A stretch of 64,000 bases of DNA from Sarcocystis neurona (lineage: Eukaryota; Apicomplexa; Conoidasida; Eucoccidiorida; Sarcocystidae), in NCBI GenBank assembly GCA_000727475.1, contig KL647315.1, positions 1,266,826 to 1,330,825 on the forward strand, written 5' to 3'. The notes under the pieces were generated by a model. The model saw nothing but the letters and a program-made list of their open reading frames with translations, did not search any database and was not told the origin of the DNA. Below, one piece after another: positions 21,301 to 31,822 of the stretch. Numbering within the stretch: the first letter of the stretch is position 1; every line of letters starts with the position of its first letter. The translations under genes and the position numbers were made by a program.

Positions 21301-24300
21301 CTGTAACTGTAGGTACATGTTCATATATACTCACATACCTATATAAGTAGACATATATATATGTACATATATCTGCGTGCACACACGTATACATACATAC
21401 ACATATGCACATAAATCTGCATATATATACATACATATATGTATACAGCTGGCTATACATAGATGTATACAGTCCATATATGTATATATGTGTGCACTTC
21501 AGCGTGTATATATATATATGTATGTGTGTACGTATACACACATATGAAGACTTTGATAGTTTGGCAGGGGTGCAGCATGTACGAGCGAGTGGTGGAGGGG
21601 GGAGGGAAATCTGCAGAGAAACGGTCGTCGACGAAGAAGCAGCAGGAGACGCGTCTCTTGTTGGTCACGCAGCCTCAAAAGAAAAAGCGCATGCAGCTCG
21701 CTGCGACAATTTGGGGGTACATCTCTGTGCATATATGTGCGAGTCTGTGTGTGTGTGGGTCGCGGTGTATGTACACCTGAGTGAGAGAGACGGAGACGCA
21801 GTGCAGAGAGATTCAGAGGGCCAAAGAAGAAGGGGGAACAGGAAGAGGAAAAGAGAAAAACCGAAAGCAGTCGACACGAAAACACACAGAAGTGTACGTC
21901 TGCGTCTGCTCCTATACTGCCGCTGCATGTGCTGCTGCTGCCGCCCCTGCTGCTTTCTGCTGCTGCTGCCGCTTCTTGCCGATGCTGCTGTTGCTGCTGC
22001 TGCTTGTGTGGTTCGTGCTGTTGCTGCTGCTGCTGCTACTGTTGCTGCTGCTGCAGCTTGTGTGGCTGCGCGGCGTATTGCTGCTGCTCTGTTTGTGTGT
22101 GTATTTGTGTTGCTGTGTGGGCATGGCGCATCCTTTTCTTCTTCGTCACCTGTTGCTGCTGCTGCTGGATCTGTGCGCTGGGTGCTGCTGCAGGTCTTTT
22201 TTTCTGCTGCTGATATCTGTTGCGGTGATGATGCTGCTGTTGGTGGGACTCTGCGTATGGCAGATCGTTGACCAGACGCTGTGGCAGCAGCCGGAAGCTA
22301 AGTTCAGACATGTAGGTGACTGCTGCTGCTCTTCTTGCTGTTTGCTTTCACCAGGAGGGCAGAGACACAGAAGAGGGAAAAGAGTAGAACGAAGCAGGAC
22401 AGAAAAGGCTGAAGACAAAGAGGCGAAAGCAGCAGCGTCAGCGGACAGAGAAACGTTTGTGGGGTAGTTGTAGGGGATCTATACGTGGCGGCACGCGTTC
22501 GAGCTGCCTGGTGATGGACTGCATGCATGCATGCCTCGCCTCCTCCCCCAGAGTAGCACCGCTGCTGCTGCCTCACATCCGCAGAGATAGGTGTGCGTAT
22601 ATACTACCTGGGCAGCAGCGCGAAGACAGACAGAGACCGGCCTGCCTGCTGCCTGCTGCATTTTTGCTGCGGCCGGGAAGTGTGTGCATGCGCAACAGCA
22701 GCAGCAGGGGTCTGCGTTCTGCAGCGCACTGCATGCGCATGCGGCCTTGTGTGTGGGGCGGGGTGCGGACGGGTGTGTTGTTTAAGGCAGCCGATGCAGC
22801 GCTGTTCACAGACACAGGCGTGTGCAGCACGTGAAATGCGTGCTCTGCGCATGCAGCTTCACGAGAGCTTCCTCGAGACAGTGAACTGGGAGAGGCTGCC
22901 GCGCGCATGCATATAGCAGGAGCTCCCCCTGCATGCGTCTTCGAGGCGGCGCATGCAGTAGAGAGACTGGTGAAGTCTACGTGCATGCGGTTGGACAGGG
23001 AGGTGCATGCATGCAGTGGCGTTGCCGTCGTAAATGGAAGTGCACGCATGCAGCGACATTGCAAATCGAAACTGCGTGCATGCATTGTTATTATTTAGAT
23101 GAAAGTGCATGCATGCAGCGGCGCCGTAGTTGCACGCAGTGGCATTGTAAATGGAGGTACACGCATGCAGTGGCGTTGTGGATGGAAGTGCATGCATGCA
23201 GTGGCACAATTTAGATGGAACTGCACGCGTGTGGTGCCGTTGTTATAGTTGCATGCGGTGGCATTGTAAACGGAACTGCGTGCATGCAATTTTGCAGTGG
23301 AGGAAGAGATGCATGCGCATGCATGGGATTCTGCGTAGTAGGGCCGAGCGAAGAAGAAGATGCCGTCTTCCGTCTCCCAAGCGGCCGTCAGCAGGTGCTG
23401 CTGCTGGTGTGCTGCTCTGCTGCGGTTCCTGCTGCAGTCTCTGCCTGATTGCTGCTGGTTTTCCGTCGCCACCGCATTTGCTGCTGTCGTCGCTGCCCTT
23501 CCGCCGGTGCTGCTGCTGTGTTGCCCCGCTCGCCTTTCTCGCATCTTTGTTCACTCGTGTATTCCGCATTTCCCACGACTCTTCCGACGCTCCGGTGCAG
23601 TGTGTCTGTCTCTTTCTCCGGTGCTGCCGCCCCTGCTGCTGCACTGCTTCTTCCCCGCACTATTGGCGGATGCTGCTGCATGGCCTTTCTGCTGCTGCTG
23701 CTGCGTTGGCCTTTCTGCTGTTGCTGCTGCTGCCTCCCTGCTGCTGCTGGATCTGCCTGCTGCTGCTGCTGCACTGCGTTGCTGCTGCTGGATCTGCCTG
23801 CTGCTGCTGTTGCTGCTGCGGGTTTTGGGTGTTTCGCAGGTATATCGCTGGTTCAACAGCGCGGCGTATTATGTGCTGTTGGCGGTCCCAGTCGCAGTAA
23901 ATCTGCCTCTCTTGGGTCTCGTGCTGCAGCTGCTGGCGTTGCATATCTACTTGATCCAGCACGACCTTACAACGTTCGACTATATAACTCTTCGAGTACA
24001 AGAAGAGGTAATTTTCTTCTTCTTCTTCCCGCATTTCTCTCTGTTGCAGCCGCTGCAGCAGCAGACGGGGAAAGGGCCACTTTTGCAGTCTGCATGCACT
24101 TCCTGAATTCAAAAAAGGCCTTCCAGGAGTCTGCATGCGTGCGCCTCTCCTAAAAAATGTATTACAGCGCGTGGGCGCAGCAGCAAGAGGACTCTTCACT
24201 CATACATATATACATATATATATCATTCTCTTCAGGATACCGTCGCATGCGTACTGCATGCGTGACATCATGCGCAGCCGAAGCAGGCACGGGGACGCAG

Positions 24301-27300
24301 ACATACGTAGGCGTCCTGTGTGTTGGGGAGGACGTACATGCATTTGCTGCTGGCGAGTCAGGAACGTCATATTTATGGGCATTTTATAAGCAGGTGGTGC
24401 ATGCTTGTCCTGATTTGTGTCCTAGTAATCTCGCTCAAAATGCATGCATTTCTGCAGGCCTCAACATGCACATGCGCTGCGTGCGTTGCTTCAGATAGTG
24501 CGGCAATGCATGCGTTGCTTCAGGGAGTGCAACACTGCATGCGCTGCTTCAGGGAGTGCAGCACTGCGTGCGCTGCTTCAGGGAATGCAGCACTGCATGC
24601 GTTGCACACGTTGCTTCAGGTAGTGGGGCACGACGTCCTCCTTTCCCTCTTTTCCATCAACTCTTTAAAGCGACTCCCCTGCTGCTGCTGCTGCGGCCGG
24701 GGAATCGACTTCGCACGCAGACCCGTGTCTTCACAGAGATGAAATGCTGCTTCTCCTCTCCCTCTGCATGCCACTGCTCCTGCTGCCTTTTCTTCTGCTG
24801 CTCCTGCTTTTTCCTATGCTGGTGCTGCCTTCCCCCTTGCTGCTGCTGCTGCTGCCTTTCCTTCCGCTGCTGCTGCCTCTACTGCTGCTGCTGCTTACGT
24901 AGCCCGCTGCTGCTTCCGTTTGGCGCAGCTATCATATGCTGAACCGAGACGCAGTCAGCGAGCTGTGGTGCATGCGCCTTTGCGTCTTATCTTGTGCTGC
25001 GCCCGCTGCTGCGGCCGTATGTGTCACGGGCGCTGCAGCGCGGTGCTGCTGTGCTGCTGCTGCTGCTGTCGCGGTTGCTGCAGCTGCTGCCGCGCTCGCC
25101 GTTGCTGCTGACGCAGTTCCTGCTGCTGGTGGTGCGCACCCCGTTGCTGTTGCTGCTGCTGACGCAGGTGCTACTGACGCAGTTGCTGGTGGTGTTGGTC
25201 CCGCTGATAACGGTGGTGTGTGGCTGTGGTGAATGCTGCTGCAGCAAGAGCTGGGCAGAGAGCGGTCTGCTCCTGCAGCAGGAAAGCCCCGACAGAAGCG
25301 GCATCGCATGTGGGCGGAATGGCTGGTTATCGATCGAAAGTAAGACTCGTTTTTCTGTGTAGCAGAGACAGCAACAGCAGAAATAGTAGCAGCAGGGGGA
25401 ACGGCAGCAGAACAGCACGGCCAACAGCAACAACAGCAGCATCAAGGACAGGATCAGCAGGAGGACAGCCGCAGCAGCAACAGCAGCAGCAAGAGTAGCA
25501 GCAGTGTGAGGAGTATGAGAAGCAGTTCGTGCGTCAGCAGGGGCGATAGACAACAACGCAGCAGCCCCGGGGGGGCAGTGTCGACGTCGTTTTGCAGCAC
25601 GAAGGGAAGCGTAGGACCGGTAAACGCGACAGCAAAGAAGCAGCAGCAGGGGAAGGAGCTGCAAGCAGCAGCAGCAACAGAGAATAGAAAAAGTGATCTC
25701 TTCCGCGTAGAACACCAGCATTATCAGCGGGACCAACACCAGCAGCAACTGCGTCAGTAGCGCCTGCGTCAGCACCAGCAGCAGCAACGGCGTGCGCAGC
25801 AGCAGCAGCAACTGCGTCAGCAGCAATGGCTTGCGCAGCAGCAGCAGCAACGGCTTGCCCAGCAGCAGCAGCAGCAACCGCGTCAGCAGCAGCACAGCAG
25901 CACCGTGCTGCAGCGCCCGTGACACACACAGCCGGAGCGGCGGGCGCAGCACAAGATAAGACGCAAAGGCGCATGCAGCACAGTTCGCTGACTGCGTGTC
26001 TGCGCAGGAGGCGTGGTGGGCCCAAGCGGCGACGTCGCATCGGCGCACCCACTATCCATGCATGCACCGCCTGTTTGCATGCGACGGCTTCCACACACGG
26101 GCACCGCCTGTCCGCATGCAACGACTACTTTTTTTTCTTCCTCCCTTTGTCTCTGCGATGTCTGCGCGTCCCTTTCCAACTCCCCCCCCCACACACACAT
26201 ATGTGTATGTAACGTAGATATATAGATGTAGTATTTACATATATGTGTATATATATGTATGTGTGTATGTATACACATATAACATCTATATGTCTGTATA
26301 CATACAGGCAGAGAGAGATGTAGTTCGACTATATACGGAGATCATTCATATATACGTAGAGACACAGAGAAAGGGAGAAATAGACAGATATAGACATCGA
26401 CACATATAAAAAAGTAAATAGATATAAATAGACGATATATAGGAAGGCCATTTATGGAGAGACGGAGAGCTACGGAGATTCGATCGACAGGTGGACAGAC
26501 ATATAATATATAGCCAGGACTCCATATATGTAGATACAGATATAGGTGGACAATATATTGAGAGCTCATACACATGTATACGTGTCTATTCACCGCATGC
26601 GTCTATAGTAGATACGTAGACAATACACATGCATGTGTATATGTGTGTATGTATTCGTTTGGTTCCCATGTGTAAACGTGTATATATGTACATGTACGTG
26701 TAGGTGGATACATACGAGGTTTTGAAGGGTGGTGTTGCTTCTGGGTGGGATGCCGGCATGTTTTCTTTCAGAAGAAATCGCAGGAGTGGCGGGGGTGGGT
26801 CGGGGGGTGTGTCTTCTTTTTTATTTGTGCTGGGGGGGCTGCTTGGACCGCCTCCTCGTGTGTGTCTGTCCGCCCCCCATGTGCTGGCCCGTGCGGGTTG
26901 CCTGCATGCATTCGACCCGCTGCTGCTCTGCTTCTTTCCACTGCTGAAGTGGCTGTCTCCCCGTCTGCTGCGCGGCCGACGTGGCTGCTGCTGCTGTTCC
27001 TCGAAATTGCAGGAGACTGAAGAAGGCCAGGAACCGGCCGGAGCTGCTGAGGAACCCCAGCGACGTCAGCAACTGCACGCCCGTCGGTTACGTCCCGCGC
27101 GCCTCTTCGAATGCCCCCCCCCCCCCTTGCCGCAGGTATTCATCACACGGGTGGAGACACGGAGACACGGAGAGACGGAGACGGGGGGATGGAGGGGGGG
27201 AGACGGGGAGGTGTGCGTCTGTTTGTGTGTGTGTGGTGGGGTTTCGTCGCTTGTTCTCGCGAGTCGTCGTGCGTGTTTCTTTGCATGCGCATGCGCTGCT

Positions 27301-28962
27301 GCGCTCGTTCGCGCTTTTTCTTCGTGCATGCCGAGAAGAAAAGGAGACGCAGCTCGGGGAAAGAGAACATATTTCTCGCGAAGAAAGGGTGCCCGTCTCT
27401 CCGCGTGAATGTGTGGCAGTGCCGCGCGCGCGCGCGCGCCCCACCACCACCCCACACCGCGAGAAGAGCAGACAGCAGCAGCAGCGCGGCTTCTCTCGTT
27501 GCTGCTGCAGACACGCATCCCGCATGCCTGCAGTTCTTCTCGCGTGGCTCCCTCCACGAAAGGGGGGGAATCCCCCCCTTCTCATGTCTGAGGCTTCGAG
27601 ATACGCGCATGTCTCCCTCCGTATCCCCTCCCCCTTTGGAGAGGAAGTTCTGCGCATGTGTGCGTACCGCGCCTCGGGAGACGAGTCCCCGGCCGGTGGA
27701 CGTTTGTGCTGGTTTGAGACTCGCTGAGCGCCCCAGCAGAGGGGAACTTCCTTTTCATCTCCCCACACTTCAAATGACATGTGAACAGCTCATTTGCCCC
27801 TTTTTTGCTCTCCCCTCACTGGTCGCTCTATATATACATGTGTGTATATATTTGTGTGTATGTAGAGACAGTGTGCTGTTATCTTGTGCACATACGACGC
27901 CAACGTATTGCACAGTTTCCATCTCTCTCCCTCTGTATATTCATCTGTCCCACTCCCTATACATATATATAATATACATATCTTCTTCCGCTCTTCTTCT
28001 ATATACATATATACATATATATATGTATACGTATATGTATATCCTTCACTCTTTCTCCACCTATACATGTATACATGTATATACATACATGTATATGTAC
28101 ATACATATACATCTGTCATTGTCTTTCCATATGTATATATATATGCATATATCCTTCACACTCTTTCTCGATATATATATATATACTTATAGGTGCGTGC
28201 GTCCTCGCCTGTCATATATGTATATGTATACACAGATACATGTATGTGAAAGGGGACTTTTATTTGAAGTTTCGTCGTGCTGGGTAGTGTGGAAAGTGTG
28301 GAGAAATGCCGTGTAGATCTGTTCGAGGAGGTGTACGTGGGCCGTAGATCGCTCTTCTCTCATGCAGCTCTTTTCTGCTGCGCATGCATGTTGACCGCGC
28401 TGCCCTCGTACTGCTGCTGCTGCTGCCCTCTGATCTCTGCTGCTGCTGCTGTCAGTCCTGCTGATGACAGGCAAGTGATGACGCCTTTCTCTTCCTGCGG
28501 TCATTTTTGCTGCTGCATGCTCTATACACCCCATATATGTATATATATGGGTATGTTTGTGTCAGTATGAAGCAGCATGTGTATATGTGTATGCGTGTAT
28601 GTATGTGTGTATGTGTGTGTGCATACATATGTGTAGGACTCCCTATATGCACATATATATATATATGTATTATTACGTATATATTACGTCTTATATATAT
28701 ACGTATGTCGCTGTGTTTACGTCGGTACGTGGAAGCATGTCTGCATGTGTGTCTGTGTGTGTATGTACATATAATATATATTTATGTATGTGGGTATTTT
28801 GTTGCGTACGTATATATATATATGTGTTGATCTATGTGTGTGTATATTGATTGATATATAGAGGGAAACAGAGATAGATTTCCTCCAGAAAGTTTGAAGA
28901 GAAGATGTGTGTATGTGTGTTTTAACAGGTTTTGCTTGAAGAAGGAAGAGCCCTGGAGTTAG
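18309..28962 (+). CDS. DHHC-type protein S-acyltransferase, six exons
   Basis: Palmitoyltransferase that autoacylates on the DHHC cysteine and transfers the lipid to protein cysteines at a membrane. Exons: 18309-20938, 22194-22311, 23840-24007, 25245-25339, 27013-27135, 28929-28962; every junction is GT-AG and in phase (1,055 residues). Residues 1-735 are Ala/Gly/Glu/Gln/Ser low complexity. Then come TM1 (750-772), TM2 (778-800), the cysteine-rich domain (C837 to C870) with DHHC at 861-864 and [10 protein letters not shown]3 (878-900) and TM4 (925-955). The usual TTxE motif is TTFD (960-963), a conservative E-to-D change. The order and wording of the core resemble animal ZDHHC1/ZDHHC11. Exons 1-3 are secure. 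Exons 4-6 are inferred from phase and codon use: exon 5 reads [18 protein letters not shown] and the end is [11 protein letters not shown]. The start is the first ATG of the frame; a later start or an upstream exon is possible. Confidence 0.82.
22312..23839 (+). repeat. Intron 2 with TGCATGC minisatellite
   Basis: Within this intron, 22975-23330 is a tandem of roughly 35-50 bp units built on TGCATGCAGTGGCGTTGTAA followed by ATGGAAGT and variants; single TGCATGC or CGCATGC copies extend to about 22500. 23390-23830 is a CTG-rich tract leading into the exon 3 acceptor. Several frames are open through the CTG part and give Leu/Cys/Ala strings; these are rejected as coding. Confidence 0.75.
24430..24640 (+). 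repeat. Intron 3 repeat, about 30-bp unit
   Basis: Four to five copies of a unit of the form GCGTTGCTTCAGGGAGTGCA plus GCACTGCAT between 24475 and 24620, again carrying TGCATGC. It lies in the intron between exons 3 and 4 of the acyltransferase gene and appears related in motif content to the intron 2 array. Confidence 0.7.
24946..25220 (+). repeat. Left arm of an inverted repeat
   Basis: About 275 bp that reappear as the reverse complement at 25711-26001. The match runs from GACGCAGTCAGCGAGCTGTG through GCATGCGCCTTTGCGTCTTA to GTTGGTCCCGCTGATAA, with differences mostly in CTG copy number. It lies in intron 3 of the acyltransferase gene, 24 bp before exon 4. Confidence 0.85.
25711..26001 (-). 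repeat. Right arm of an inverted repeat
   Basis: Reverse-complement partner of 24946-25220, in intron 4. The arms are separated by about 490 bp that contain exon 4 (25245-25339) and a CAG-rich stretch. In both arms the same Ala-rich frame ([14 protein letters not shown], then [13 protein letters not shown]) stays open. Confidence 0.85.
26160..26700. repeat. Intronic (TA)n/(GT)n and GATA-like microsatellites
   Basis: Dense ATATAG, TATGTGTATA and AGATATA blocks inside intron 4 of the acyltransferase gene. Minus frames here give Ser/Leu/Tyr/Ile strings and are artefacts. Confidence 0.7.
27800..28870. repeat. Intronic (TA)n microsatellite cluster
   Basis: Most of intron 5 of the acyltransferase gene is TATATA/CATATG/GTATGT repeat interrupted by a short CTG run at 28410-28450. 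No coding evidence. Confidence 0.7.
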
Positions 28963-29940
28963 AACTCTGCAGCAGGGAGCAGCACGAGGGGGCGAATCCG
29001 TACTCTGCTGCTGCTGCTGTTGTTGCTGCTGCTGCGAATGAAGTCTCAGCAGGCGCAGCGCCGCCAGCAGGGGGAAGAGGACACGGAGGAGAAGGAGGAG
29101 GAGGAGCAGCAGCAGGACGCGGAAAAGGGGCAGCGCGACGAGGCGGAGGAGGAGGAGAAGCAGCAGCAGAAGCAGCAGCGGCCGCAGCAGAAGCAGCAGC
29201 AGCCGCAGCAGAAGCACGAAAAAGAGGAGGAGGAGGAGGCGCAGAGAGAAAGGAGGAGCTGCGCAAGAGGCAGAAGGAAGCAGATGCAGCAGCAGCAGCA
29301 AGGCGTAAAAAGGAGTCTCCTTTTCCTCACCACTCCCCATCTTCACGTCCAACATCATCGCATCGCGTAGGCGCCCTTCACAGTATCAGAGCAGTGCAGC
29401 AATATCGCACCAGCAGTAGAGTTGCAGCAGCAGCAGCAGAAGAGCGGCAGCAGCGGTAGAATTGCAGCAGCAGCAGCAGTCGAACTGCAGCAGCAGGGGA
29501 GAGCGCCAACAGCAGCGGAGTGCGCGGGAGCGGCGTAAATAGTCGTGAAAATTAGCAGTGTCGCCTGCGCAGCAAAAGTTTTATTTATTTGCTAGTGTTA
29601 CGCATCTGCACGCCAGCATGTGCCGCTGCAATACCGCGCTTCCTCATCTGCTGCTTAACCGCTGCTGCTGCTGCGGTTCTTCCTGCTACTGTTTTCTTCA
29701 GTAAACACACAGAGATATACACATATATATAGAGAGAGATAGATAGATGAATACATATAGGTAGAGGAACAGAGGTCGATATAGGTGGGTTGGGAGGGAT
29801 GACCTCCTCCTATTTTCGCTGCAGCGACTGCTGCCGCTGCGTGTGCTGCTGCTCTTGATGCACCTGCTGCTGCTGCTGTTGCCGCGCATTTTGCTGCCGT
29901 TGCTGCTGCGACTGCTGTGTGTCTCGTGTGTCTGTTGCAG
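28963..29940 (+). repeat. CAG/GAG-rich stretch after the acyltransferase gene
   Basis: 29010-29500 is (CAG)n and (GAG)n. The frame of the alternative reading of the last acyltransferase exon (28929 onward, phase 0) stays open to TAG at 29457-29459 as an Ala/Glu/Gly-rich tail beginning [18 protein letters not shown], which would be the C-terminus if exon 4 were skipped. 29640-29900 has CTG runs and a small (TA)n block. Confidence 0.5.
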
Positions 29941-30098
29941 GAAAACAGCTCGTAGAGCTTCGCCTGCCTGCAGCACCCGCGCCGTCAGGAGAAAGCGAAA
30001 GGACAGGGAAAACGAAGGGGGAGCGTCTCTTCACCGCAGCTGCTTCGCACGTCTCTCCTCACACTTCTGGCGCCGCAGTTGCTTCTTGCGACGAACAG
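29941..30098 (+). CDS. Candidate internal exon, unidentified
   Basis: A strong acceptor (CGTGTGTCTGTTGCAG) and donor (GACGAACAG|GTGTTA) bound 158 nt that, entering with two bases and leaving in phase 0, read KQLVELRLPAAPAPSGESER, then TGKTKGERLFTAAASHVSPH and TSGAAVASCDEQ. Protein-like but not recognised. Its partners are not identified. Confidence 0.3.
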
Positions 30099-30377
30099 GT
30101 GTTATCCTACAAATTAACACGTAGATCTACTCTTTCCTCACATATCCACCTTTACCTATCTATCTATGTGTGTGTGTATATTTATCTATATACACATATA
30201 TATTAGTATGTATCTATCCGTCTATATATAAATGGAGGTAGAGGGAGAGAAGCACCTACAAGATACGTATCTATATATATATATATATGCATGTATATGT
30301 GTGTATGTATGTGTGTGTATATTTGATTTTCCTTCGCGAATGGTGTCGCGGTAGTTAATGTGTGTTCATTAAAATCG

Positions 30378-30706
30378 ATGGCCGGAGGGACTTGTGCACG
30401 TGTGGGGCACGTACGAAGAGGCCGACGGTTTGTTCAGCAGGTGAGTCGGTGGCAGCTCGGCGTGAGCTGCTTCTGAAAGGGCGAGACAAAGACGAAAAAA
30501 CGAAAAAAACTGATCGTCAGGAATCGACAGCAGGTGGTGGTGGAGAAGGTGGAGACGAAGAGAAGAGGTGGTGGTGGTGGTGGCGCACGCGGGTCCCATT
30601 CACTTGCTGCTGTCAGATCTTCTTGCTGCTGGGCTGCAGCTGGGGTCACACAGAACTGCCAGAACTCACGAAGAGGAGGGTTCTTCCGCCGTGTCACTTT
30701 CTGTGA
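30378..30706 (+). CDS. Small two-exon gene, about 50 residues, unidentified
   Basis: ATG at 30378 opens MAGGTCARVGHVRRGRRF and ends VQQ at a near-perfect donor (CAG|GTGAGT, 30438-30446). A 176-bp intron ends TTGCTGCTGTCAG and the second exon (30617-30706) continues in phase 0: IFLLLGCSWGHTELPELTKR, then RVLPPCHFL plus TGA. The product would be a 50-residue basic protein with one short hydrophobic run. An alternative reading of exon 2 in another frame (LLAAGLQLGSHRTARTHEEE) followed by an exon at 30829-30906 (PHALPAQAFCRGAPD, ending TKRR) is also phase-consistent if exon 1 is read in a different frame. I prefer the ATG reading, without being sure. Confidence 0.35.
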
Positions 30707-31469
30707 GGTGTAGAACTCGCACGTGCCGACCCGCAGGCCGGTCTGCTTCTCTGCGCAGTCGACGCATGCGTGATGTTGAAGAGGCCGGGCGCGCCGGGTC
30801 GAAGAGGACTTCTCCTCGTACCCACCAGCCGCATGCACTGCCAGCCCAGGCGTTCTGCCGGGGGGCACCCGATACGTCTGTTCCTCGCAGGACGAAACGA
30901 CGATGACGACAGCAGGCGCAGGCGAAGTTGCCGCCCTGCCGCCCCTGCTCTTCTCTCTGCCTCGCAGCAGCTTTCTTCTCCGTCTATAAGGCGCACGCAC
31001 ATAGAGACATACATATATATGGAAATACAATTGCATACGGGCGCATACATACCACTATGTATATACAGGAGTATACACATATATATATATATATGGAGAA
31101 TTAGAAGTAGATATGTTCGCCTACCCCTCCACGTCAGTGTGACGTAGAGGAAATTGCATGTGTATATACCGGTGTATATACACCTGTGGATGTATGTACA
31201 TAGGACTGCACATGTATATATATAGGGACGTATGTACACGAGTATATATGTACGTAAGTAGAGGTGCATGCATTCATGCGTGGGAATCGTTTTGGGACTT
31301 GTTTACGTGTAACTTTCTCGCATGCAGCCGTAAATGTCCCACACAAAAATTTAAGTCACTCGTTCTTCCACCCAGAGAGTGTCGTCACGATACTTCCCCG
31401 CGTATATACTCTCCACAACACACGTTCTCTGGCATGCTCTACGAAACAGTTGTACAAGAATAAATCGCC

Positions 31470-31822
31470 TGCCCTTCCGCCAAGAAGTCACGCAGGTGCA
31501 CAGTCACGTACAAGCGAGTGCCGCATGCCGTGCACGCATGCACCAGTAATCTCGCGCTGTTACACGTCCGTCTTCCTGAGAGAAAACGAAGATCCACGGA
31601 AGGTGGTTCGAAGTGCAGATGCACAAGGCAGCAGCACACCGCAGCTGAGTATATGGTGCGTGCACGCCCCCCCCACGCAGGTGCCCTACCGAGAAAGAAA
31701 TCGCTGCAGCAGCAAATCCACGGTCCCGACGCAGACACGTCTGTCCCTCCGAGCCTCCGCGGTTGCCTGTATCCATCAGTCCGCTTGACGTCGTCGCTCC
31801 TGCCCACGTGATTCAGTATTAG
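31470..31822 (+). CDS. Unidentified gene, C-terminal two exons
   Basis: The penultimate exon ends at 31655 (donor ATATG|GTGCGT) and reads, back from its end, TPQLSIW, VVRSADAQGSS, FLRENEDPRK and SHAGAQSRTSECRMP; its start is not fixed but the frame is open from before 31470. The last exon 31681-31822 (acceptor CCCCCCCCACGCAG) joins in phase, contains CPTEKEIAAAANPRSRRRH and PPRLPVSISPLDVVAPAH, and ends VIQY plus TAG. The tail is proline-rich, without homopolymers. The antisense strand is open too but shows no phase-consistent splice sites. Not recognised. Confidence 0.42.

Noticed and set aside
21405..22271. Plus frame of 288 codons overlapping acyltransferase exon 2
   Set aside because: It begins in a (TA)n run, ends in CTG repeats, and uses a different frame from the phase-consistent exon 22194-22311.
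24987..26048. Minus frame of 353 codons, Leu-rich
   Set aside because: It spans both arms of the inverted repeat and the loop; openness follows from CAG/CTG composition.
27111..28316. Plus frame of 401 codons over exon 5 and intron 5
   Set aside because: Runs through a C homopolymer and long (TA)n stretches; only 27013-27135 in another frame is supported.
30434..31036. Minus frame of 200 codons
   Set aside because: Protein-like, but antisense to a plus-strand model with a near-perfect donor and phase-matched acceptor; treated as a shadow.
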